Notes: generated by a model not told the origin, from the sequence alone. A stretch of 64,000 nt of DNA from Paenibacillus peoriae KCTC 3763 (GCF_000236805.1 NZ_AGFX01000030.1:1-64000); one strand, 5' to 3'. Shown: positions 46,005-55,591, counted from the first letter of the stretch. A program made the numbers and translations.

Positions 46005-46032
46005 TATTAAAGAAGAAGGTTTTCTTTAATAT
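46004..46032. repeat. Hairpin at cheX-SDR junction
   Basis: ATATTAAAGAA (46004-46014) pairs with TTCTTTAATAT (46022-46032), eight bases of loop. It ends just before the GGAGGG of the SDR gene, so it could weakly terminate cheX or affect SDR translation. Confidence 0.5.
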
Positions 46033-46044
46033 GGAGGGATGACC

Positions 46045-46824
46045 ATGAGTATATTGCAAGATAAGGTAGTTGTAATTACAGGAGCATCGAGTGGGATTGG
46101 CGCTCTCTGTGCACGCTTGCTGAGCGAAAAGGGCGCGGTCCCTATTTTGACAGCACGCTCGCAGGAGCGGCTGGAGCAAGTGTCTGCGACAATCAGCGGC
46201 AGACATGAGTTGATTCCACTGGATGTCACCCGTCAGGAGCAAGTAGAGGCCGTTGCTACCCGGGTATTGGAGCAGTACGGACAGGTCGATATCTTGCTCA
46301 ACAATGCGGGTTACGGAAAGTTTGAGTATTTTCATGAAACAGACCTGACGGAGTTTGAACGAATGATGGACGTAAACTATATGGGGGCTGTTCGCTGCAT
46401 TAAGGCGTTCCTGCCGCAAATGAAAGAGCGGCGCAGCGGGCAGATTGTCAATGTAGCGTCTATGGCCGGGAAAATCGGGACAGCCAAATCGACTTCCTAC
46501 ACAGCGACGAAGCATGCATTGCTCGGGTTCAGCAATGCGCTTCGGCAAGAGCTGCGCGGGAGCGGCGTGACCGTAACGACGATAAATCCCGGGCCGATTG
46601 ACACGCCATTTTTTGAGCTTGCAGATCCTTCGGGTGGATATGTTCGTAATGTAAGCTGGTTTATGCTTAAGCCGGATAAGGTAGTACAGCACATTGTAAG
46701 GGCGATAGAGCTTCGCAGGGAAGAGGTTAATCTGCCGCGGTGGGTATCTCCTTTTCTCAAGTTGTATCAGCTTGCTCCCAGACTGAACGACAGGCTGGGT
46801 CATGGTGTAATGAACAAGAAATAA
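46045..46824 (+). CDS. Short-chain dehydrogenase/reductase
   Basis: 259-residue classical SDR. NAD(P)-binding VVITGASSGIGALCARLLSE at the N-terminus, NNAGYGKFEYF near residue 88, catalytic YTATKHALLGF (about 154). ATG 46045 stands six bases after GGAGGG; ATG 46039 is too close. It is most like YqjQ-type proteins of Bacillota. Substrate unknown. Confidence 0.87.
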   Translation: MSILQDKVVVITGASSGIGALCARLLSEKGAVPILTARSQERLEQVSATISGRHELIPLDVTRQEQVEAVATRVLEQYGQVDILLNNAGYGKFEYFHETDLTEFERMMDVNYMGAVRCIKAFLPQMKERRSGQIVNVASMAGKIGTAKSTSYTATKHALLGFSNALRQELRGSGVTVTTINPGPIDTPFFELADPSGGYVRNVSWFMLKPDKVVQHIVRAIELRREEVNLPRWVSPFLKLYQLAPRLNDRLGHGVMNKK

Positions 46825-46874
46825 AAGATGTCCCAAAAGCCATGGATATGGTGAGGGACATCTTTTATTTTTGT
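46823..46874 (+). terminator. Terminator of the SDR gene
   Basis: AAAAGATGTCCC (46823-46834) pairs with GGGACATCTTTT (46855-46866), followed by ATTTTTGT. The left arm overlaps the stop codon. Confidence 0.85.
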
Positions 46875-46945
46875 GATTTGGTAACGGGGCTATTTTCGCA
46901 TATAATGGAGAGTAACGAATTTACGTATAGGGGTTGGACCTTTTC

Positions 46946-48331
46946 ATGACATTGAATTTTGAATCGCTTGGCATTGAACCAGATCTGTTGACCAAACTGG
47001 CTGAGCATGAAATTACACAGCCTTCGCCGGTGCAGGCGCAGGCTATACCCGAAATTATGAAGGGGAGGCATGTATTGGCGCGCTCGCAGACGGGTACAGG
47101 GAAGACACTGGCCTATTTGCTGCCACTGCTGCAAGCGATTGACCCGCAGAAAAAGGCTACGCAAAAGATGATACTCGCCCCAAGTCAGGAACTGGCGATG
47201 CAAATTGTGCGTGAGGGTCAACGTTACGGAGAGCAGCGCGGAATCCGCGTGCTTGGCCTGATTGGCGGAGCAGCCATCAAACGCCAGATCGAGAAGCTAA
47301 AGGATCATCCGCAGCTTGTTGTCGGCACACCAGGACGTGTACGGGAACTCATTGCTGCGAAAAAGCTGAAAATGCACAACATAACAGCCATCGTCATCGA
47401 CGAGGTGGACCAGATGTTCCAGCTCGGCGGAGCAGGTGATGTGAAGAACATATTGGGCACTGCCCAGCGTGATCGTCAATTGGTATTCTTGTCCGCAACG
47501 CTGAACGATGAGATTCAAGCGCTGGCGAAGCGTGAGATGAATGATTACGTGGAAATAGGCATTGATCCCGATCAGAAAACAGCCAGTGGACTGGAGCATT
47601 ATTACTTTGTAACCGAAGAGCGGGATAAGGTGGATATGCTGCGCCGTCTGGTGCGTCATTTTAATCCGAGAAAAGCGCTGGTGTTCGTGAATACAACGAA
47701 TGCTATCGGGGAGATTGAAGCCAAGCTCAATCATATGGGACTGACTACAGCATCCCTGTATGGTGATGCGGATAAAGTCACGCGCAGCAACGTGCTGGCC
47801 CGATTCCGGGAGGACAAGCTCAAGGTGCTGATCGCTTCCGATGTGGCAGCCCGTGGTCTGGACATTGAGGGACTGGAAATGGTTATTCATTTTGATCCAG
47901 CTACGGACAGTCAAGCCTATGTTCACCGTGCGGGACGTACAGGACGGATGGGACGCAAAGGACTGGTTGTGTCTGTTGTTACCGAGCGTGAAACGTTTAT
48001 TATGCGCAAGTTCTCCCGTGAACTGGACATTAACATCACAGAACGTGCGTTGCATGGAGGACGTGTAGTCGTGCCGCGTCCGGCGGATGCCAAGCGTGCG
48101 CCTGTAAGGCCATCCGAGGTGAGAACGATTTCTGACGGGGCGGAAAGCGGCAAGGCACCTGTTCGTGGTGAGAACGGACGTCCCGGCAGGACTGCCGCAA
48201 TCGGTTCGGCTTCAGGCAAGGGCAAAGGAGCAGCCTTGTCCAAAGCAGGAAAAGCTCAGCGCGAGCGTGAGCGTAAAAACAAGGGTGCACCAAGATGGCT
48301 GAAGGAAAAAGGGTCGAAGCCGAACGAATAA
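46946..48331 (+). CDS. DEAD-box RNA helicase
   Basis: 461-residue ATP-dependent RNA helicase. Q motif and motif I ARSQTGTGKTLAYLLP, motif II is DEVD (IVIDEVDQMF) rather than DEAD, SAT motif FLSATLND, and motif VI HRAGRTGRMG. A basic, Lys/Gly-rich tail of about 90 residues probably binds RNA. ATG 46946 is preferred; an upstream in-frame ATG at 46934 lacks a binding site. Similar to B. subtilis YfmL/CshC. Confidence 0.9.
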   Translation: MTLNFESLGIEPDLLTKLAEHEITQPSPVQAQAIPEIMKGRHVLARSQTGTGKTLAYLLPLLQAIDPQKKATQKMILAPSQELAMQIVREGQRYGEQRGIRVLGLIGGAAIKRQIEKLKDHPQLVVGTPGRVRELIAAKKLKMHNITAIVIDEVDQMFQLGGAGDVKNILGTAQRDRQLVFLSATLNDEIQALAKREMNDYVEIGIDPDQKTASGLEHYYFVTEERDKVDMLRRLVRHFNPRKALVFVNTTNAIGEIEAKLNHMGLTTASLYGDADKVTRSNVLARFREDKLKVLIASDVAARGLDIEGLEMVIHFDPATDSQAYVHRAGRTGRMGRKGLVVSVVTERETFIMRKFSRELDINITERALHGGRVVVPRPADAKRAPVRPSEVRTISDGAESGKAPVRGENGRPGRTAAIGSASGKGKGAALSKAGKAQRERERKNKGAPRWLKEKGSKPNE

Positions 48332-48364
48332 GGACCGAACGGATAAGGGAGAAGAGGGGGAGCC

Positions 48365-49111
48365 ATGGAACAACAGCCTGTATTGCAAATTAACGGATTG
48401 ACTGGCGGATACAGTGCCAAGCGTCCGGTGCTGCATCAGATTTCGCTTGATGTGAAGCCGGGCGAAATGGTGGGACTGATCGGTCTGAACGGGGCCGGGA
48501 AAAGTACGACCATGAAGCATATTTTGGGCCTAATGACACCGCAGGCCGGAGAAATTCGCGTGCAGGGACATAAGCAGGAGGAGAATCCTGAGCAATATCA
48601 GGGAGCCATTGCTTTTGTACCCGAATCTCCAGAGCTGTATCCTGAAATGACAGTGATGGAGCATATGGAGTTCACCGCCAGGGCTTACGGAGTCAGTGAA
48701 GCGGATTTCCGCACACGTAGTAATCAGATGCTGGATCTGTTCCGTATGCGGGACAAGAGCGGAAGCATGTCCATGCATCTTTCCAAAGGGATGCGTCAGA
48801 AAGTCATGATTATGTGCGCATTTTTGGCGGGACCGCCATTGTATGTTATTGATGAGCCATTTTTGGGCCTGGACCCGCTGGGTATTCGTTCCCTGCTTGA
48901 CTTTATGCTGGAAATGAAGCGTTTAGGCTCATCCATTTTACTTAGTTCTCATATTTTGTCCACGATTGAAAATTATTGTGATCGTTTCATTGTGCTTCAT
49001 CAGGGTGCCATCATTGCGCAGGGTACGCTGGAAGAAGTGACAGCACAGGCGGGTAAGCCGGGCATGCCGCTGGAAGATGCATTTTATGAGCTGGTACAGG
49101 GCAGGGAATGA
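48365..49111 (+). CDS. ecsA: ABC transporter ATP-binding protein EcsA
   Basis: 248-residue ABC ATPase. Walker A is GLNGAGKST, the signature loop is LSKGMRQKVMIM (LSKG in place of LSGG), and Walker B is LYVIDEPFLGLD. EcsA/EcsB affect secretion, competence and intramembrane proteolysis in B. subtilis and Staphylococcus. AGAGGGGG precedes the ATG. It lies 33 bp after the helicase gene and overlaps ecsB (ATGA). Confidence 0.88.
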   Translation: MEQQPVLQINGLTGGYSAKRPVLHQISLDVKPGEMVGLIGLNGAGKSTTMKHILGLMTPQAGEIRVQGHKQEENPEQYQGAIAFVPESPELYPEMTVMEHMEFTARAYGVSEADFRTRSNQMLDLFRMRDKSGSMSMHLSKGMRQKVMIMCAFLAGPPLYVIDEPFLGLDPLGIRSLLDFMLEMKRLGSSILLSSHILSTIENYCDRFIVLHQGAIIAQGTLEEVTAQAGKPGMPLEDAFYELVQGRE

Positions 49112-50337
49112 GTATGGACTTGCAACGTTTGCATAAAGAAAGACGTGTTGCGTTCTGGGGACAGGTGCTGCCTTATCTGGGCTATGTCATTCAGAGCGGA
49201 CTGGCAGTGGTGTTCGGCTTTGCGCTGATTGCTTTTGCTGCATGGTACACGTCGCTGCTGATGCATACTCCACCGGATTTGCCCATCCGCTGGATCATGC
49301 TGATTGTAGCTATTCCGATTGCTCATGCGAGCTTTCGTACGTATCTGAACACGGCGGATATTGTCTTCCTGCGTCCGCAGGAATATGCGATGCAGCATTA
49401 TTTTAAGGCCAGCCGCATTCGGGGTGTGGTGTATAAAATATTCGGTCTGCTGCTGTTATCGATTATTGCGTGGCCCCTGTATATTCGCAGCGATGTTGCA
49501 CCTAAGCCGTTGCTGTTGACCCTGCTGCTATTTGTGCTGTTGAAGCTGCTGTTCAGCTATGGCGGCTGGCAGGAGCTTCGCATGGTATCGGTGGGCGCAA
49601 GCTTTGGCTATCGTCTGCTTCGATGGGCGCTGGCAGCGCTGATGGTAGCCGCATGGTTGTGGCAGCCTCCGCTGCGCAGCTTGCCGTTTATCGTATTGGT
49701 CAGCGTGGTCTACGTGTTTGTCCTGCGTTTTCCGGTCAAGCTGTTAGTAGCTTGGGAAAAACTGATTCGGACAGAAAGCATGCAGGCCGCTCGGGTGATG
49801 CGCACGTTGGGCTGGTTCGTCGATGTACCTGCCCTTACGCAGAGAGTGACTCCGCGCCGCTGGCTCTCCTGGCTGGGAGGGAATATACCGTGGGATAGAA
49901 AGGGAGCGTATCGCTATCTGCTGTTCAAGACGTTTTTACGTACAGAACCTGCGGGTATTGTCATTCGGCTAGGGTTGCTGGGTCTGTTAATTATATATAT
50001 CACCCATACGAGCTGGATTGGCATTGCGGTGTATTTATTTTTTATATTTCTCATTGGCGTACAAATCACTTCGCTCAGGCAGTATCACAAGGATTCGTTG
50101 TGGCTTCAGCTATATCCGATCCCTGTACATCAACGCCGCGCGTCTTTTCTGGACTTTGTCGTCCGATTGACGTTGCCCGCTGCCGTAGTCCTGTGGCTTC
50201 CTTTTCTGGCAAAAGGAACTGAGGATTTACTGTCTACGCTGCTTACGCTGGTTGGTGGGGTTGTTGTGGTGTTTCTGATTAGGGGAACACAGGCGAAAAA
50301 ATGGCGTTTGGACGGACAAGATGAGGAAGAAGTGTGA
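49108..50337 (+). CDS. ecsB: ABC transporter permease EcsB
   Basis: 409-residue membrane partner of EcsA, with a long N-terminus (HKERRVAFWGQVLPYLGYVI) typical of EcsB and about nine hydrophobic segments. The substrate is unclear. Overlap with ecsA indicates coupling. A terminator follows. Confidence 0.87.
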   Translation: MSMDLQRLHKERRVAFWGQVLPYLGYVIQSGLAVVFGFALIAFAAWYTSLLMHTPPDLPIRWIMLIVAIPIAHASFRTYLNTADIVFLRPQEYAMQHYFKASRIRGVVYKIFGLLLLSIIAWPLYIRSDVAPKPLLLTLLLFVLLKLLFSYGGWQELRMVSVGASFGYRLLRWALAALMVAAWLWQPPLRSLPFIVLVSVVYVFVLRFPVKLLVAWEKLIRTESMQAARVMRTLGWFVDVPALTQRVTPRRWLSWLGGNIPWDRKGAYRYLLFKTFLRTEPAGIVIRLGLLGLLIIYITHTSWIGIAVYLFFIFLIGVQITSLRQYHKDSLWLQLYPIPVHQRRASFLDFVVRLTLPAAVVLWLPFLAKGTEDLLSTLLTLVGGVVVVFLIRGTQAKKWRLDGQDEEEV

Positions 50338-50358
50338 TCTAATCCAAATGAACAAAGA

Positions 50359-50406
50359 AAAGGCTAATTCACAAGCAGCAGGGGGCTGTTGCGAATTAGC
50401 CTTTTT
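50359..50406. terminator. Terminator of ecsAB
   Basis: AAAGGCTAATTC (50359-50370) pairs with GAATTAGCCTTT (50392-50403), followed by TTC. A/T-rich arms make it usable from both sides (yjcZ is convergent). Confidence 0.8.
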
Positions 50407-50454
50407 CGCGCGGTTGCTGCTATCGTTAGCCGTGGGTGCAGATACCCCGTTTGC

Positions 50455-50574
50455 TTAAATGAAGAACGTTTTACTGATGATAACTAATAAAATGAACAAT
50501 ACCAAAATGGTTCCTGTGCTTGTGAATGCGCCGCCGTAACCACCGTAACCGCCTCTTGTTTCTTCTGCTCCCAT
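50455..50574 (-). CDS. YjcZ-family small sporulation protein
   Basis: 39-residue protein MGAEETRGGYGGYGGAFTS followed by a hydrophobic stretch (TGTILVLFILLVIISKTFFI). Gly/Tyr-rich start and C-terminal membrane helix are the hallmarks of the YjcZ/sporulation protein family. ATG 50574 follows GAGAGGAGA at six bases; an in-frame ATG at 50580 is too close to it. The exact role is unknown. Confidence 0.8.
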   Translation of the reverse strand: MGAEETRGGYGGYGGAFTSTGTILVLFILLVIISKTFFI

Positions 50575-50779
50575 GCCCATTCTCCTCTCGACATTGTGAT
50601 AAAGGATACCCCGTATCTTATGAGGCGGCTTCCCGGATGGCGTGGGCCAATGTTCGGATAGGTTGCCGAATCGCCTTATATTTTTTATCAGATACGGGAG
50701 TATCGAAAGGAAAAGACACGCATTAGCGAGAATAGAAGAAGTATGTAGTCATTATCACTTGGAAAGTGGGAAAGACGAG

Positions 50780-52057
50780 ATGCTGGTAGATAAGCTGCTC
50801 GTAAACATATTTCTTGTGTTTGTACCGTTGCTGGTATATAGTGCTTTGTCGGATCATCGACATATGAAACATGCCCCGTTGCTTATGGGAGGGGTGCTGG
50901 GCGTGTCTTCTGTGCTGTGCCTTACTTTTGCGTACATTTGGTATGGCTTATACTGGGATCTCCGCTATGTTCCTTTGATTCTGTCCGTGCTGTATTTTGG
51001 CCCAAAGGCAGGATTGCTGAATATAACAGTGATGGTGTTAGCTCGTATATATGTAGGTCCTGAGTCGATTCAAGTGGGGCTTCTCAGCATGATTTTGTGT
51101 TATCTGGGTCCTCTCTTGGTGAGAAAAAGGTTTATGCAGCTCAAGGGTATGTTTTTACGGGTAGGCATGAATATGCTGATGAGTATATGGGCCAGCATGG
51201 TTATGCTGATCATTCTTCTGATACATTCCTGGGCTAATGGCAAGCTGGATAAGGATGAAATAGAACTGATCAAGATCATTTTCGGGTTTGGTGTGATTCA
51301 ATTCTTAAGTGTTGGAGCCTCTTCATTCTGGATGGAGTTTAGTCTGGAACGGGAAGAAATGAGAAAAAAGATTCGACATGCCGAGCGCATCAATACGTTA
51401 GGTGAACTGGCGGCTTCTATGGCCCATGAAGTACGCAATCCGTTGACCGTCGTTAAAGGGTTCCTGCAAATGGTTCAGTCAGGGCTGGAAGGAAAAAATC
51501 GCAGGTATATTGCTTTGGCTCTGGTAGAGGTAGATCGGGCTGAAAGAATTATTAGCGACTATCTGAACTTATCCAGGCCGCAGATTGGCAAAACAGAGTT
51601 GATGGATCTATCAGGCATGGTGCAACAGATTGTTCTGCTTCTAAAGCCGATGGCAACCAAGCAAGGGGTAAGACTGTACACAGAGCTGAGGAATGAAATA
51701 TACGTACATACGGATCGTAACCAGCTGTTACAGGCGTTAGTACATGTGACGAAAAATGCAATTGAGGCTGCGGAAGATGGAGGCAGGGTATACATAACGC
51801 TGGCAATTCAGGAAGAGAAGGCGTGTCTGAATATTAGGGATAATGGCAAAGGCATGAGCCAGGAGCATCTGGAGCGAGTGGGCACTCTGTTTTTTTCGAC
51901 AAAAGAGGTAGGAACGGGTCTGGGAATGGCTGTCTCCTTTCGAATCATTGAAGCAATGGACGGGAGTATACGCTATGAGAGTGAGCCGGGAGTAGGGACT
52001 GAGGTGACCATCCTGCTGCCGCTGGCACAGGAATCCTTGCTCGCTGCTGAAGGATAA
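50780..52057 (+). CDS. Membrane sensor histidine kinase, KinB-like
   Basis: 425-residue kinase. Six N-terminal membrane segments (5TMR-LYT-like, about residues 5-195), then the phosphoacceptor H-box ASMAHEVRNPLTVVKGF with His216, and the ATPase domain with N box HVTKNAIEAAEDGG, G1 IRDNGKGMS and G2 GTGLGMAVS. This layout is that of sporulation kinase KinB. No cognate response regulator is adjacent, as is usual for kinases that feed Spo0F. The frame is open from 50642; ATG 50780 is the family start. Confidence 0.85.
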   Translation: MLVDKLLVNIFLVFVPLLVYSALSDHRHMKHAPLLMGGVLGVSSVLCLTFAYIWYGLYWDLRYVPLILSVLYFGPKAGLLNITVMVLARIYVGPESIQVGLLSMILCYLGPLLVRKRFMQLKGMFLRVGMNMLMSIWASMVMLIILLIHSWANGKLDKDEIELIKIIFGFGVIQFLSVGASSFWMEFSLEREEMRKKIRHAERINTLGELAASMAHEVRNPLTVVKGFLQMVQSGLEGKNRRYIALALVEVDRAERIISDYLNLSRPQIGKTELMDLSGMVQQIVLLLKPMATKQGVRLYTELRNEIYVHTDRNQLLQALVHVTKNAIEAAEDGGRVYITLAIQEEKACLNIRDNGKGMSQEHLERVGTLFFSTKEVGTGLGMAVSFRIIEAMDGSIRYESEPGVGTEVTILLPLAQESLLAAEG

Positions 52058-52097
52058 TCTGTCCCAAAGTGTGATGACAAGCACTCAGCAGACCCCA

Positions 52098-52132
52098 AAA
52101 AGCGGTATACCGCTACATTCGGCATACCGCTT
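52098..52132 (-). terminator. Terminator of the aminotransferase gene
   Basis: AAGCGGTAT (52100-52108) and ATACCGCTT (52124-52132) pair. On the minus strand the hairpin is followed by a T-run. It lies in the convergent gap with the KinB-like gene. Confidence 0.75.
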
Positions 52133-52161
52133 CATTAAGTTGTACACTTAACCTACTATTG

Positions 52162-53460
52162 TTATGCGTTTAACAAATCCTGTGCACCGCGGTAAATAAT
52201 ATCATACAAGTCTTCCAGATATTCTTCCTCGATGCAGGAGAACGCGACTCGGAGGTCGTGCTCACCCAGCGCAATCGTTCCAACTCCATATTGCTCCAGC
52301 AAATGTGTACGCAGCCGCTCGGCGGACAAGCCGTTCAGCTTGAGACACATGAAATAACCTGAATTGAAAGGATAATAGCTCCAAACATCTCCGTATTTTC
52401 CGCTATCCAGCAATGCTTTGACTTTATTAGCCCGTCCCTTCATAATTTGGAACTTTTCTTGCTTTTGCTGCTCAAAATCAGGAGATTTGAGGGCATCCAG
52501 TACGAAGGTTTGGGACGGGTGAGGGCCGCTCGAAATCGTTGCCCGTATAATCCCCAGTACTTTTTGCTCCAGTGCGTTCAGTACATCCTGGTTCTCGGAA
52601 GCAAAGGTAATAAATCCGACACGGAAACCCCAAACGTATTCTTCTTTGGTGGCTCCGTCGACTTTGACTGGTAAAATTCTCGGATGAAGTCCAGCTAACT
52701 GACCAAATAGCGATTCATGCAGGGAGTCCTCGAAGAACAGACCAAAATAAGCATCGTCTGTCACCACCACAACATTGATGCCTGCCTCTGCTGCTTCCTG
52801 AATGGCAGACACAATTGCTTTGCCCTCTTCGGCGCCCGGTGTATAGCCAGTTGGATTGTTCGGGAAGTTCAGTATAACGATTGCTTTGCCGTACTCTTTT
52901 TGCGCGAGCAGCGCATCACGCAACCCCTCACTATTAAAACGGTTGTCCTCCGTGAACAACGGGAAATTCACCAAGCGTCCATGACGGCGAATGCCGAATG
53001 TCAGCTCATAATTTTCCCAGTTTTTGTCCGGATAAATGACGGCATCGCCTTCATCTGTGAACAGGTCGGCAACGATACTCAAACCGTGGGTCAGCGCGTT
53101 CGTAACTACGGGAAGGCCGAAGCCTTTTCCAGCCAGCGAAGGGTTTTCCTTCAGCATTTTATCGCGCCATACGCTACGCAGTTCAGGCTTGCCCGCAGGG
53201 GGAGCATAAGGATATAGATCCTTGGGACTGTAAGCAGACAGCTTTTCCTGAATAACCTGCAAATGCATAGGACCATTGCCTTCAATAGCAATACCGATCG
53301 TAGCATTATATTTTTTGGCCATTTTTCCGGCTTCGGCAGATTGGCTCAAAATTCCTTCTTTTGGAAAATATATTTCTTTGCCTAAAAGGGATAGCATTTG
53401 ATATACATGCTCGTTGCCTGTCTGAATATTTTGGTTTAACTGTGCTACCAGTGGATTCAT
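52162..53460 (-). CDS. PLP-dependent aminotransferase, class I/II
   Basis: 432-residue fold-type I aminotransferase. LNFPNNPTGYTPG with the conserved Asn (near residue 195) and a C-terminal Lys in KVDGATKEEYVWGFRVGF are visible. The substrate is not clear; aromatic or branched-chain acids are common. ATG 53460 is chosen; ATG 53472 has GGAAGG directly adjacent and is less likely. Confidence 0.83.
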   Translation of the reverse strand: MNPLVAQLNQNIQTGNEHVYQMLSLLGKEIYFPKEGILSQSAEAGKMAKKYNATIGIAIEGNGPMHLQVIQEKLSAYSPKDLYPYAPPAGKPELRSVWRDKMLKENPSLAGKGFGLPVVTNALTHGLSIVADLFTDEGDAVIYPDKNWENYELTFGIRRHGRLVNFPLFTEDNRFNSEGLRDALLAQKEYGKAIVILNFPNNPTGYTPGAEEGKAIVSAIQEAAEAGINVVVVTDDAYFGLFFEDSLHESLFGQLAGLHPRILPVKVDGATKEEYVWGFRVGFITFASENQDVLNALEQKVLGIIRATISSGPHPSQTFVLDALKSPDFEQQKQEKFQIMKGRANKVKALLDSGKYGDVWSYYPFNSGYFMCLKLNGLSAERLRTHLLEQYGVGTIALGEHDLRVAFSCIEEEYLEDLYDIIYRGAQDLLNA

Positions 53461-53563
53461 TCCCGTTTCCATCCTTCCAAGTCATTTTGATTACATATTA
53501 TAGCATTACACTCGGTAAGCGTCACGCAAAAGCATTAAGGGGACGTAACTGAAAGTAAGCGAC

Positions 53564-54424
53564 TTAAATTGAGGATGCCAAATTTTCTGTGGTAGTAGCG
53601 ATATGATCATAGGCTTTTTTTAATTCACTCATAGCATCCGAATTGTTGGAAATCTGATCCGTGATATCTTCAATTTTTTGCATCATCGACGACATTGCTT
53701 TTGCAATTTCATTTATTTGAATGAAGATGTCTTCTGCGGATAGTTTGCTGGAGTCAGCCATTTTTCTAACTTCATTGGCGACCACCTCAAAGCCACGTCC
53801 CTGTTCACCGGCTCGGGCAGCTTCAATGGCGGCATTCAAACCTAGCAAATGAGATTGAGAAGCAATATCCTTGACCACACTAGTGACTGATTGGATACTT
53901 TTGAGCTGATCTCTGACTACTGCAGATTCCGTATTCAACTTTGCCATATGGTCTACAATCAGCTTCGAAGCTTCCAATACCTCATCAGTGTTAGCAGTCA
54001 TTTCCTCCACCATTGCTATCAGCTCTGCCGTACTTTCCTGAAGAACGGTTTCGCGTTTCGTGATGTCAGTTGCTATCTTGATGACTGCTTAGACATGATC
54101 TTCTTTAAGGATAGGCATATAAGTTGCCTCTAGTGTTAACTTTCTTCCATCTTTTGTAACCCGTACAATTTTATCTTGAAAGGCTCTTCCTTGACGCAAA
54201 TTACTCCATAAGTCAGCATACGCATGACTGGATACAAATTCTTGCAAGCAAAGCTTGCTGTGATGAATACCAACAATTTCATCAACCTTATATCCCATTG
54301 CACTAGCGAAAAGTTCATTGGACCAAGTGACTTGTCCTTGCGTGTCAAACATGATCATGCCTAAATTGTTTTGAATGGTTGATAAAACAGCCAATCGTTG
54401 ATCAGTTGTGTCTTTGTCTTGCAT
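53564..54424 (-). pseudogene. PAS-domain methyl-accepting chemotaxis protein, interrupted by a stop
   Basis: ATG 54424 (after AAGGAGAG) opens a PAS domain (LGMIMFDTQGQVTWSNELFA; LCLQEFVSSHAYADLWSNL) that ends at TAA 54089-54091, after LKEDHV. The same frame continues as [20 protein letters not shown] and then the MCP signalling domain, with its hairpin tip [19 protein letters not shown], to 53564. Together 287 codons form one soluble PAS-MCP receptor. A single substitution, for example from TAC or TCA, could create the stop. The downstream part is also open from ATG 54013, so a fragment might still be made. Confidence 0.78.
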
Positions 54425-54429
54425 GAATA

Positions 54430-54700
54430 CTACACTCTCCTTGAGGTACCAGTACCTGATTTTTGATGTACAAATGTTGTCTGCGCTGCTGTTCTTTGCA
54501 ATCCTGCTCCAGACGGTGCCAGCCCTCCTAAGATTCGGAGAGAGTAGTGGTATGCGGGAAGAACCCGCTCGTCAAAGATTAGCCGCTGAGCTGTTGCTAG
54601 CGAGCCCCTTGACGGATCCATGCGGCGCAATGCCTGAATGTTCAAGGACACTAAAAAAGCACTTAACGACCGCTATATTTTATCAAGCTCTCGCGCAGTT
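54430..54700. other. GC-rich structured segment, nature unknown
   Basis: A 378-bp gap (54425-54802) separates the broken chemoreceptor gene and the AraC gene. Its central part is GC-rich and full of possible stems: GCGGGAAGAACCCGC (near 54557), CGTCAA/TTGACG arms around 54570-54617, and CCTGCTCCAGACGGTGCC near 54506. No protein frame here has a ribosome binding site or a recognised domain. It might be a leader or a small RNA; no known riboswitch family was matched. Confidence 0.35.
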
Positions 54701-54802
54701 CGGCAAGTTCCTTTTGTACATTTTTGCGTATTGGCGGCGCTGCGCTTATATTATTATTTAACGGGATAGAGAACATCCAAAGAATAGCAAAAGGAGGTGC
54801 AG

Positions 54803-55591
54803 ATGTTGCTGGATATGTCTGCGTCATCGTTTATCCTGCTGCCCGCCTTTGCCAAAATTGTATGCGAGCCGGGCTGGAAATGGCAGGTGCGTGAAAAGCC
54901 GATGCCAAACTATGATTTATTTTATGTATGGAGCGGAGAAGGGACGGTTGAATTAAACGGGGAAGCCTATTCGGTGAGCAAAGGCAGCTGCTTCCTGTTC
55001 AAGCCCGGGGATGATACCCGTGCCACACATAACCCGCAAAAGCCGCTTATACTTACTTATATTCATTTTGATCTTTCCGAGCAGCCGAAGCTCATCCCAG
55101 CAAGCTACCGTATGCTGGAGGAAACGTTCGAGGTGGAGCATATGCTTGCCAGATATGTCCGTCTGCGCTTGGAGCGTGCTTATGGAGCTGAGGAGGAAGG
55201 CAGGCTGATCCTGAAGCAATTGATGATTCATCTGCTGCGTGCCGACCGTAAGGAGCCGCAGGAGCAGCAGGCTAGCAACCAGCTTACCGAGGTCATTCGG
55301 GAAACAGCCAACTATGTGCGTCAGCATCCGGGGCTTCCTCATCGTGTCGAGGATTTGGCAGCACGGGCAGGGCTGTCGCCTCGTTATTTTTCAATTAAAT
55401 TCAAGGAACTGCTGGGCGTTTCCGCGCAATCTCATATTATCAGTATGCGGATTGAGCGTGCGCAGCATCTTTTGCTGCATGCCGGAATGAATGTGACCGA
55501 GGTGGCAGAGGCTTTGGGATACCGTGATATCTTTTTCTTCAGCCGTCAATTCAAGCAGTATACAGGGAAAAGTCCGTCCGAGATCAGGTAG
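54803..55591 (+). CDS. AraC-family transcriptional regulator
   Basis: 262-residue regulator. N-terminal cupin-like sensor domain (about 1-140; FYVWSGEGTVELNGEAYSV, SKGSCFLFKPGDD) and C-terminal double helix-turn-helix (AARAGLSPRYFSIKFKELLG; VAEALGYRDIFFFSRQFKQ). AAAGGAGG precedes ATG 54803; a GTG at 54797 lies inside that site. The inducer is probably a sugar or polyol, by analogy. Confidence 0.88.
   Translation: MLLDMSASSFILLPAFAKIVCEPGWKWQVREKPMPNYDLFYVWSGEGTVELNGEAYSVSKGSCFLFKPGDDTRATHNPQKPLILTYIHFDLSEQPKLIPASYRMLEETFEVEHMLARYVRLRLERAYGAEEEGRLILKQLMIHLLRADRKEPQEQQASNQLTEVIRETANYVRQHPGLPHRVEDLAARAGLSPRYFSIKFKELLGVSAQSHIISMRIERAQHLLLHAGMNVTEVAEALGYRDIFFFSRQFKQYTGKSPSEIR

Noticed and set aside
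45946-46836. 296-codon minus-strand frame across the SDR gene
   Set aside because: The SDR motifs on the plus strand are complete; the minus frame has an unnatural composition and no start signal.
41642-54091. Stop-codon recoding as an explanation of both interrupted genes
   Set aside because: The two stops differ (TAG and TAA), and normal genes in the window use the same stops, so readthrough as a system is unlikely.
54430-54651. T-box or SAM riboswitch upstream of the chemoreceptor gene
   Set aside because: The minus strand has GGAGGGCTGGCACCG, which superficially recalls T-box and S-box cores, but bases are inserted and the surrounding conserved blocks are missing.
54408-54761. 117-codon plus-strand frame before the AraC gene
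   Set aside because: No ribosome binding site, overlap with the chemoreceptor start region and no recognised domain.
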